Positions 4,456 to 9,708 of a stretch of 9,708 bases of DNA are shown here, in pieces. The notes beneath the pieces were generated by a model. That model ran no database searches. It had not been told where the DNA came from and saw nothing but the letters and a program-made list of their open reading frames with translations. Every line of letters begins with the position of its first letter. Positions within the stretch are counted from its first letter, which is position 1. A program made the translations under genes and the position numbers. The DNA is from JACOVP01 sp964390715 (GTDB taxonomy: Archaea > Nanobdellota > Nanobdellia > SCGC-AAA011-G17 > UBA489), in the NCBI GenBank assembly GCA_964390715.1, contig CAYMIM010000009.1, forward strand, positions 1 through 9,708. The letters are read 5' to 3'.

Positions 4456-4528
4456 GCTCCCTTCGTCTAGTGGTCAAGGACGAGAGCTTCTCGAGCTCTA
4501 AACTCGGGTTCAAATCCCGGAGGGAGCG
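4456..4528 (+). tRNA. tRNA-Glu (anticodon CUC)
   Basis: 73 nt with full cloverleaf: acceptor GCUCCCU with AGGGAGC, D stem GUCU with GGAC, anticodon stem AGAGC with GCUCU around UUCUCGA (anticodon CUC), variable loop AAAC, T stem UCGGG with CCCGG around UUCAAAU, discriminator G. There is no intron and no encoded CCA. The D arm (CGUCUAGUGGUCAAGGA) is nearly the same as in the tRNA-Gln gene of this window and resembles bacterial tRNA-Glu more than the usual archaeal form. A TATA box lies about 28 bp upstream. The MFS gene on the opposite strand ends nine bases beyond. Confidence 0.93.
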
Positions 4529-4537
4529 CTCTTATAT

Positions 4538-5785
4538 TTATACGCGAGAAAGACTAAGCTCTTTTCGATCGTCTTTAACACGAGAAAGAGCAATAAGCCC
4601 AAAGATTATAAAAACTGTAACTACAATTACAGCAATCCTATATCTATCACTTCCAATTGAAATCATGTTTGAAACAATTAATCCCCAGACTATTGGTCCA
4701 ATCAAAGATGAAGCTCTTTCAGCGACCCCATAATAAGCAAAAGCAAGATTATGCTTTCCTTTTGGAGAAACATAACTCATAACAGACCTAGATACAGTCC
4801 AATTAGCTCCTAACCAAAGACCCATAATAGTTGTAGTAACAACAAATAAAGTAAAGTTTGTAGCAAGCCCAATAGAAGGTAAAATAATAACCCATCCACA
4901 AAGTATAAACATAAGTGTCCTTTTATGACCAAAACGATCTGCAATAAACCCAGACAATGTTCCCCCAATGGCAGAGGTAATCAATATTCCAAGCAAGATA
5001 TAAGTCTTTATAGTGTCAGAAACTCCCCAAACTTGTTCAAGGAAAATAGAAAAATTATTAGCGGCAGTAAGAATAGCATCATTAAACAAGAAAAAAGCTA
5101 GAAGAAACACTAATACACTATGGTGGGCTAACAAAATCTTAGTTTCACTTATCACTTCCTTCAATCTTGATCTAAGCAATAGTTTTTCTTTTGGTTTTCG
5201 AGGTTCCTTAAAGAAAATAAGCATTGGAAGTGAAAATATGAAAAAAGCAAGCACTGAAGGCAAAAGTGTTTCTGCTCTAGGATTTGCACCAAATAAGCTT
5301 AAGCTTCCTGTTGATAATGGAAGAGCAATTAACAAACCTACAATCTGACCCAAATAATTTGCAGTTATGCCCAGACCAGAAACAAGTCCTCTTTTCTCTG
5401 ATCTTGATATATCATTAATTAAAGGAGTATAGAATGTAAAAGAAAGCAGGTAGAAATAGAAACCTAACGTAAAGAATATGAGAGCACTGATCGGATGGTC
5501 AAATATTGCGAATAAAGCACAAGCACTAAAAAACACGGCTGTAAAAATAGTAGCATACCGCAAACCAACTATTCTTCTCAAAAATTTATCAAGTAATATT
5601 CCACTAAGAGGAGCAGTAAAGAGCAAAAGTATAGCGGAAACAGTAAATGTTAAATTATAATAAATATCAGCAACTCCTTTGTCAATAACTATCCATTGCG
5701 CAAAATACAGGAAAAATACAATAGACACCAGAGAATTAGCAAAATCGTAAAGAACCCAAAGAAAGACATTTCTTCTTGTATTCAT
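4538..5785 (-). CDS. MFS transporter, UMF1/Atg22-like
   Basis: 415 aa, highly hydrophobic, consistent with the 12 membrane segments of the major facilitator superfamily. The N-terminus VFLWVLYDFANSLVSIVFF (7-25) and FNDAILTAANNFSIFLE (234-250) resemble the UMF1 group related to Atg22. The MFS loop signature GFIADRFGHKRTL (279-291) and the segment ANWTVSRSVMSYVSPKGKH (327-345) agree. Family members are secondary carriers in the cytoplasmic membrane, some proposed to export amino acids; the substrate here is unknown. A TATA box lies about 26 bp upstream of the ATG. The gene converges on tRNA-Glu with nine bases between them. Its codon use looks more A/T-rich than that of vapC, the histone or metG, by eye only, which could hint at transfer. 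Confidence 0.82.
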   Translation of the reverse strand: MNTRRNVFLWVLYDFANSLVSIVFFLYFAQWIVIDKGVADIYYNLTFTVSAILLLFTAPLSGILLDKFLRRIVGLRYATIFTAVFFSACALFAIFDHPISALIFFTLGFYFYLLSFTFYTPLINDISRSEKRGLVSGLGITANYLGQIVGLLIALPLSTGSLSLFGANPRAETLLPSVLAFFIFSLPMLIFFKEPRKPKEKLLLRSRLKEVISETKILLAHHSVLVFLLAFFLFNDAILTAANNFSIFLEQVWGVSDTIKTYILLGILITSAIGGTLSGFIADRFGHKRTLMFILCGWVIILPSIGLATNFTLFVVTTTIMGLWLGANWTVSRSVMSYVSPKGKHNLAFAYYGVAERASSLIGPIVWGLIVSNMISIGSDRYRIAVIVVTVFIIFGLIALSRVKDDRKELSLSRV

Positions 5786-5805
5786 GTACTCTAGGGTGAT
5801 ATTTG

Positions 5806-5815
5806 TATTAAATAA
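5806..5815 (-). promoter_or_regulatory. TATA box of the MFS gene
   Basis: TTATTTAATA on the minus strand, centred about 26 bp upstream of the ATG at 5785. Confidence 0.5.
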
Positions 5816-5877
5816 CTTTCTATCTTCTTTTTTGTAGAATTTAGGCCTGAACTCTTTACCCTACCTAGCCATACCCC

Positions 5878-5885
5878 TTTATAAA
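5878..5885 (+). promoter_or_regulatory. TATA box of the RGG/CxxC protein gene
   Basis: TTTATAAA centred about 26 bp upstream of the ATG at 5907, predicting a leaderless transcript. The remaining 5786-5877 between the two divergent promoters shows no other clear structure. Confidence 0.65.
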
Positions 5886-5906
5886 CCCATATTTCACCTC
5901 ATAGCT

Positions 5907-6371
5907 ATGGGAAGCTTTAGATCGAACAGTCGTGGAGGATATGGAGGCAGATCTAGTGGTAGCGGGTTTGGCGGACGCTCTGAAGGCAGAGGCGGATTCC
6001 AAAGAAGACCAAGCAATGACCGCTTTGAAGAAAGACCTAGAAGACGAGACGACTTTGAAGACCGAGGAGACTCTCGAAGATCTGAAAGAAGACCTCCTCT
6101 TGAAATGCATGATGTTGTCTGCGCTAAGTGTGGCAAAGACTGTCAAGTTCCTTTCAAACCTACAACTGATAAACCTGTTTTTTGCAGCGATTGTTTTAAG
6201 AAAAACGATAGCCCAAGAAATGATAGAGGATCTGGATCAGGCATCACTCCAGAACAATTCAAACAACTCAATGTTAAACTTGACAAGATTCTTGAGATTT
6301 TAGAAGCTGTGACTGAAGTAGAAGAAGATGTAGAAGATGATGAAGAGTCTGAAGAAGACAAAAAAGAGTAA
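5907..6371 (+). CDS. RGG-rich protein with CxxC zinc domain and acidic tail
   Basis: 154 aa in three zones. Residues 1-63 are Gly/Arg/Ser-rich and disordered (SRGGYGGRSSGSGFGGR, then many RR and DR pairs), like RNA-binding RGG tails. Residues 66-98 form a compact zinc knuckle, with C72/C75 and C93/C96 around DCQVPFKPTTDKPVFCSDCF; this C-x2-C-x17-C-x2-C module with VPFKP and VFCSDCF recurs in small proteins of DPANN archaea and Patescibacteria. A helix, QFKQLNVKLDKILEILEAV (117-135), leads into an acidic end rich in Glu and Asp (138-151). The layout suggests an RNA-associated or ribonucleoprotein factor; the function is inferred and no catalytic site is visible. It is leaderless, and convergent with the TrmB gene with one base between stops. 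Confidence 0.8.
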   Translation: MGSFRSNSRGGYGGRSSGSGFGGRSEGRGGFQRRPSNDRFEERPRRRDDFEDRGDSRRSERRPPLEMHDVVCAKCGKDCQVPFKPTTDKPVFCSDCFKKNDSPRNDRGSGSGITPEQFKQLNVKLDKILEILEAVTEVEEDVEDDEESEEDKKE

Positions 6372-6372
6372 A

Positions 6373-7083
6373 TCATTTTTTAGCTATTTTCCATAACAAA
6401 TTGAAATGACTTTTATACCCCTCAGCTATTTCTTTATCTCGAATTAAAATAACAAAAGGATTTTCCTTGCTCCAATGGATAATAGCGACACGATCCGCGT
6501 AGATGTTCATGGATGCTGGATTGTCATAGTCTTTTGGTAAATATTTCACTTCCGCTAGTTTGATGTTTCTCTCTCGTCTTTCTTTGCCGCTGTATAATAA
6601 TTTTATCTTAATTTTCTTTTGGACACGACGTTTGTCATAGCTCTGGAAATAATATCGCAAAACTTCTTTGGCAAGTGAGGAAGCACTGATGATGAGAATT
6701 TCTTTTGCCACCGCTAACTGGTCCTCGAAGATATTTTTTAAGCCATTTTTTCCTCGATAGAATATAGTTTCTGATTTTTCTTTTTGTTGCTTATATTTCG
6801 CTTGTAATTGTGGAAGCAACTCTCGTACTGTAGCCTCTTTCTCTTTCAGCAAGTCTACCAATCTTTCCGGGTTTGTCGCTTCAAAGTATTTTCTGTTGTT
6901 TTTAACGATATATCCGACGAGCCCTTTCTGGATTAAACGCTCTAAAGCGTCATAGACAGAACGACGATGAATGCCTGATTTTCTGGTTATTAAGCCTGCC
7001 AATGATGGACCTAGCTCTAGCAGAGCATCATAGATTTTTGCTTCCATCCGCGTTAATCCGAAGACTTCTGTGAGCTGATTCAT
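6373..7083 (-). CDS. TrmB-family transcriptional regulator
   Basis: 236 aa. The N-terminal 70 residues are a TrmB-type winged helix: FGLTRMEAKIYDALLELGPS (8-27), LITRKSGIHRRSVYDALERL (31-50), then the wing GLVGYIVKNNRKYFEA (54-69). A coiled-coil linker (about 75-103, ATVRELLPQLQAKYKQQKEK) connects to a phospholipase D-like C-terminal half beginning at IFYRGKNGLKNIFEDQL (107-123). The catalytic HKD motif of PLD enzymes is absent, as expected for a sensory domain. The C-terminal sugar-binding domain of long TrmB proteins is missing, so the ligand is unknown. It is divergent from the gene at 7186 with 102 bp between, including an inverted repeat, so control of that gene and of itself is likely (inference). 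Confidence 0.85.
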   Translation of the reverse strand: MNQLTEVFGLTRMEAKIYDALLELGPSLAGLITRKSGIHRRSVYDALERLIQKGLVGYIVKNNRKYFEATNPERLVDLLKEKEATVRELLPQLQAKYKQQKEKSETIFYRGKNGLKNIFEDQLAVAKEILIISASSLAKEVLRYYFQSYDKRRVQKKIKIKLLYSGKERRERNIKLAEVKYLPKDYDNPASMNIYADRVAIIHWSKENPFVILIRDKEIAEGYKSHFNLLWKIAKK

Positions 7084-7104
7084 AAAGTTCTTTAGATATT
7101 TGAG

Positions 7105-7112
7105 TTTATATG
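7105..7112 (-). promoter_or_regulatory. TATA box of the TrmB-family gene
   Basis: CATATAAA on the minus strand, centred about 26 bp upstream of the ATG at 7083. Read on the plus strand it is TTTATATG and might also serve the divergent gene. Confidence 0.55.
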
Positions 7113-7117
7113 TATTA

Positions 7118-7135
7118 TGGTGTGCTTTATCACCA
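7118..7135. promoter_or_regulatory. Inverted repeat in the TrmB/orphan divergent region
   Basis: Arms TGGTG (7118-7122) and CACCA (7131-7135) flank an 8-bp spacer; GTGTG/CACAC (7120-7124, 7134-7138) is an overlapping alternative pairing. It lies just upstream of the TrmB TATA box. The TATCAC half (7128-7133) resembles one half of the TATCAC-N5-GTGATA operator known for TrmBL1/Tgr in Thermococcales, but the other half is not matched. A candidate operator only. Confidence 0.35.
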
Positions 7136-7172
7136 CACTATTTTATTATGACTTCTTTCCACGTATATGTAT

Positions 7173-7178
7173 CGGAGG
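7173..7178 (+). promoter_or_regulatory. Shine-Dalgarno sequence of the orphan gene at 7186
   Basis: CGGAGG, continuing into A, ends seven bases before the ATG at 7186. It decides that start over the in-frame ATG at 7117, 23 codons earlier, which has no ribosome-binding site. A weak TATA-like stretch (TATTTTATTAT, 7139-7149) lies upstream. Confidence 0.7.
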
Positions 7179-7185
7179 ATATAAC

Positions 7186-8220
7186 ATGACACAAACATTA
7201 ACCCTAGACAAAGAAGAATTTTTTAGCTATCCAAAGACCAAAAGAGAAATTTTTGGTAACCGACGCCAGATTGATCATATTGGACGCAGTATGTTAGAAA
7301 TGATTGTAAATCTCAAAGAGAATGAAGCACTTTTGACTGAGCAACATCTCGTTCCTGGAACTTATCGACATGCGCAAAACTTTCTGAAACGCGGTCCTGA
7401 AGTTTATACAGGCACACCTAAGACTCAAGAAGACGCAATGCGTGAGCAGCGCGGTCCTGGCAGAAGAAGACTTGTCGCTTTTGAAGGAGTAAAATCTGAT
7501 GATTTGAGATGCGCTTATGTGTGGACTTCCATGCGCGATAATAAACGAAGAAAAGTTCATTTGGTAGATTGTTTAGAAGGCGCGAAGATTTTTACTTACG
7601 CGCATCAGACCAATGATCCTGAAGATACCATTAAAATAAAAGCCTATACAAAAGTAAAAAATGTTAGTGAAGCTGGAGGCATCTTTGATTGCAAAGTTCC
7701 TTCTCGAAGCCGTGATGGATCGTATTCTTTCGCTTTACATTCTGTGCCTCGCTTAGGAACAAAAGAACAATTTTATGTTTGGACTCATTTGCATAGCTCA
7801 GGTCATACGGGAGGCATCATCAGCAAAACACAAGACACTCGCTGTGGATCCAAACACTATGATCCTGTGAATTTTAGAAGCGTTATTGGAGAAGAACCTT
7901 TTTGTCCGCATGAAATCGCAGCCTATCTGAAAATTTCCGAGCAAGCAGGTAAAGACTCTCAAGGAAGAATTATGCTCCAACCATTCGCCTTGCCAACACC
8001 TGAAACTGTTAAATTTTATCGCAAGGTCAGAGAGCAAGTCATGGTGCGAGAAACCAAGAGAAGTAAAACTACGGGCAAGACCTATAGGATCGCACGCCCT
8101 TTTAACGAAGCAGAGATTGAAATCTTACTTTGGCAGTTTACCGCACGAAAAGGCTATGTGGACAGCTGGTATGCAAGCGAATCTCGCCATGGACAACGGC
8201 TCAGAGACTATGCTTGGTAA
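7186..8220 (+). CDS. Orphan protein with possible SWIM-like C/H zinc site
   Basis: 344 aa; I do not recognise the family. The protein is soluble, rich in Arg, Lys and aromatic residues, with no signal peptide or membrane segment. The most motif-like part is residues 216-248: C220 and H224 (TRCGSKHYD), then C240 and H242 in FCPHEIAAYLKI. The C-x-H followed by a short hydrophobic helix resembles the second half of SWIM zinc fingers (C-x-C ... C-x-H), although the first half here is C-x3-H. Other clusters are QRGPGRRRLVAFEG (88-101) and a basic segment RETKRSKTTGKTYR (288-301). The C-terminus is aromatic (SWYASESRHGQRLRDYAW). DNA or RNA binding is plausible but inferred. The start is fixed by GGAGG. 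It is divergent from the TrmB-family regulator, its probable controller. Confidence 0.75.
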   Translation: MTQTLTLDKEEFFSYPKTKREIFGNRRQIDHIGRSMLEMIVNLKENEALLTEQHLVPGTYRHAQNFLKRGPEVYTGTPKTQEDAMREQRGPGRRRLVAFEGVKSDDLRCAYVWTSMRDNKRRKVHLVDCLEGAKIFTYAHQTNDPEDTIKIKAYTKVKNVSEAGGIFDCKVPSRSRDGSYSFALHSVPRLGTKEQFYVWTHLHSSGHTGGIISKTQDTRCGSKHYDPVNFRSVIGEEPFCPHEIAAYLKISEQAGKDSQGRIMLQPFALPTPETVKFYRKVREQVMVRETKRSKTTGKTYRIARPFNEAEIEILLWQFTARKGYVDSWYASESRHGQRLRDYAW

Positions 8221-8230
8221 TCTAGAAAGG

Positions 8231-8238
8231 TTTAAAAC
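8231..8238 (+). promoter_or_regulatory. TATA box of metG
   Basis: TTTAAAAC, eleven bases after the preceding stop and centred about 26 bp upstream of the metG ATG at 8260. The pyrimidine-rich stretch 8241-8259 may also end the transcript of the preceding gene. Confidence 0.55.
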
Positions 8239-8259
8239 AAGCCTCTTCTTTTCTCTTTT

Positions 8260-9708
8260 ATGGTAAAATTTTATGTGACGACAGCAATTGATTACGTCAA
8301 CGCCAAACCTCATATTGGCCACGCGTATGAAAAGATTATTGCAGATGTTTTAGCTAGATGGCATCGTCTTTTAGGTGAAGATGTTTATTTTTTAACTGGC
8401 ACTGATGAAAATGCGCAGAAAAATGCACAAGCCGCGAAAGAAGCAAAAGTTCCTACTAAAACTTTCATTGACCAAAACGCTTTAGCCTTCCGGCAATTAT
8501 GTGATAAACTAGATATTAGCTATACTGATTTCATTAAGACGACAGAAGAACGCCATGTTAAAACAGTCCAAGCAATTTTTACAGAATTAGCACGCACCGG
8601 CGATATTTACAAAGGAACCTATGAAGGATTGTATTGCACTGGTTGTGAAGCTTACTATAATGAAAAAGATTTAGTCGATGGAAAATGTCCAGAACATACT
8701 AAAGCTCCTGAGTGGATCAAACAAGAAAGTTATTTTTTTAAATTAAGCAAATATCAAGACAAAATATTAAAATTACTCAAATCTGGAACGTTTGTCTTGC
8801 CTCCAGGAAAAAACCAGGAGATGATTAATCGACTAGAGAGTGAGGGATTAAAAGATTTATGCGTGAGCCGTTATACCGCAGACTGGGGCATTGAAGTTCC
8901 TATAGATAAAAAACACAAAATTTATGTCTGGTTGGACGCGCTCGCGAATTATATTTCCGCTTTAGACTATCCCGAAGGAAAAAAGTTCAAAACTTACTGG
9001 CCCGCGGACGTGCAAGTGATTGGCAAAGGAATCAACTGGTTTCACTCTGTTATTTGGCCTGGACTGTTATTCGCTTTAGGCGTCAAGCAACCAAAATTAA
9101 TTTTAGTTCATGGCTACCTGACGATTGAGGGCAAAAAAATGTCTAAAAGTTCTGGCACTTCTGTCGATCCTTCAGAACTTGCTGATAAATATGGCGTTGA
9201 CGCATTACGTTATTTTTTACTGCGAGAAATTTCTGTCTGGCAGGACGGAGACTATAGCGAGCAATCACTTAAGAATCGATTAAATAATGAATTGAATAAT
9301 GACTTGGGCAATTTAGCAAGCAGAGTCTTGACGTTGACTGAGAAACATTTTCCTATTTTAAAAAAAGTGACTGTTGATGTCTCTTTAAGCAAGCAATTTT
9401 CTCTCCAAGCGATTAAACAACATATAGACTCTTTTGACCTGCATCTTGCTTTAACTGAGATCTGGACTTTTATTCACGCCGCCAATAGATATGTCAATGA
9501 ACAGAAACCCTGGGAATGCAAAGGAGACGCTTTACAAAAACAACTCTATACGCTGCTTGAAGCTCTACGTGTTTTAAGCATCGTTCTACAGCCTTTTATT
9601 CCGAATACTACAGAGAAGATTAACAAACAACTAGGTGTCAAGCCAGGCACGATTAAGGATTGTACTTTTGGCAAGGTTACTACTTATAAAGTCAAAAAAG
9701 GAGAAAAT
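8260..9708 (+). CDS. metG: Methionyl-tRNA synthetase, bacterial-type, 3' end cut by window
   Basis: 483 codons are visible and the frame is open at the window end. The enzyme charges tRNA-Met with methionine in the cytoplasm. The class I motifs are PHIGH (17-21) and KMSKS (293-297). A single zinc knuckle has C126, C129, C143 and H146 within the connective domain. The motif VWLDALANYISAL (223-235) and the GKGINWFHSVIWPGLL segment (255-270) are typical. The anticodon-binding helical domain starts at about 330 and includes NDLGNLASRV. The N-terminus FYVTTAIDYVNAKPHIGHAY and the single C/C/C/H knuckle match the Thermus/Bacillus type, not the archaeal form, which has an ANGPIHxGH start and two knuckles. 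A C-terminal tRNA-binding extension would lie beyond the window. The leaderless start at 8260 is set by the TATA box. Confidence 0.95.
   Translation, partial: MVKFYVTTAIDYVNAKPHIGHAYEKIIADVLARWHRLLGEDVYFLTGTDENAQKNAQAAKEAKVPTKTFIDQNALAFRQLCDKLDISYTDFIKTTEERHVKTVQAIFTELARTGDIYKGTYEGLYCTGCEAYYNEKDLVDGKCPEHTKAPEWIKQESYFFKLSKYQDKILKLLKSGTFVLPPGKNQEMINRLESEGLKDLCVSRYTADWGIEVPIDKKHKIYVWLDALANYISALDYPEGKKFKTYWPADVQVIGKGINWFHSVIWPGLLFALGVKQPKLILVHGYLTIEGKKMSKSSGTSVDPSELADKYGVDALRYFLLREISVWQDGDYSEQSLKNRLNNELNNDLGNLASRVLTLTEKHFPILKKVTVDVSLSKQFSLQAIKQHIDSFDLHLALTEIWTFIHAANRYVNEQKPWECKGDALQKQLYTLLEALRVLSIVLQPFIPNTTEKINKQLGVKPGTIKDCTFGKVTTYKVKKGEN

Noticed and set aside
5932..6303. A 123-codon open frame overlapping the RGG protein gene
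   Set aside because: It arises from low-complexity GA-rich sequence in another frame. It has no promoter or ribosome-binding site, while the overlapped frame has a zinc motif and a well-placed TATA box.
7117..7185. An ATG at 7117 as the start of the orphan protein
   Set aside because: It has no ribosome-binding site and lies within the divergent promoter region; the ATG at 7186 follows CGGAGGA at good spacing.
1..9708. CRISPR array, insertion sequence or integrase gene
   Set aside because: No regularly spaced repeats, no transposase-like frame and no tyrosine-recombinase motif were seen on either strand.

Overview
The window looks like part of a small, AT-rich archaeal genome, most likely a DPANN lineage (Woesearchaeota/Pacearchaeota-like; this placement is inference). 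The evidence is an HMfB-type histone, a TrmB-family regulator, two tRNA genes without an encoded CCA end, T-rich terminators, and archaeal TATA boxes centred about 25-30 bp upstream of nearly every start codon. Most mRNAs are therefore predicted to be leaderless. The histone gene and the gene at 7186 instead have clear Shine-Dalgarno sequences.

Layout. At 1-131 is the 5' end of an unrecognised minus-strand gene, divergent from a vapB-vapC toxin-antitoxin pair (250-917). A histone gene (975-1184) and a HAD-family 5'-nucleotidase-like gene (1218-1832) follow. The latter converges on a double zinc-ribbon protein (1813-2229), which shares a symmetrical TATA box with a divergent tRNA-Gln(CUG) gene (2288-2360). 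From 2361 to 4354 every gene is on the minus strand and most are conflict or stress genes: HEPN plus wHTH-MNT, hicB-hicA, and a MazG-like pyrophosphohydrolase. tRNA-Glu(CUC) (4456-4528) closes this block. Beyond it are a UMF1-like MFS transporter (4538-5785, minus), an RGG/CxxC-zinc/acidic-tail protein (5907-6371, plus), a TrmB-family regulator (6373-7083, minus), a divergent orphan protein with a C/H cluster (7186-8220, plus), and the first 483 codons of a methionyl-tRNA synthetase of bacterial type (8260 to the window end).

The strongest unexplained structure is a 31-nt near-exact repeat. The 3' end of tRNA-Gln plus five flanking bases (2335-2365) recurs at 3507-3537 with 29 of 31 bases identical, and the two copies enclose exactly the HEPN-MNT pair. 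This is the footprint expected of a small cassette inserted at a tRNA 3' end, although no integrase is present. The cassette has a perfect 16-bp palindrome between its TATA box and start codon, and its HEPN protein lacks the usual R-X4-6-H RNase motif. No rRNA, CRISPR array, insertion sequence or replication origin was seen. No stretch longer than about 125 bases lacks a gene.
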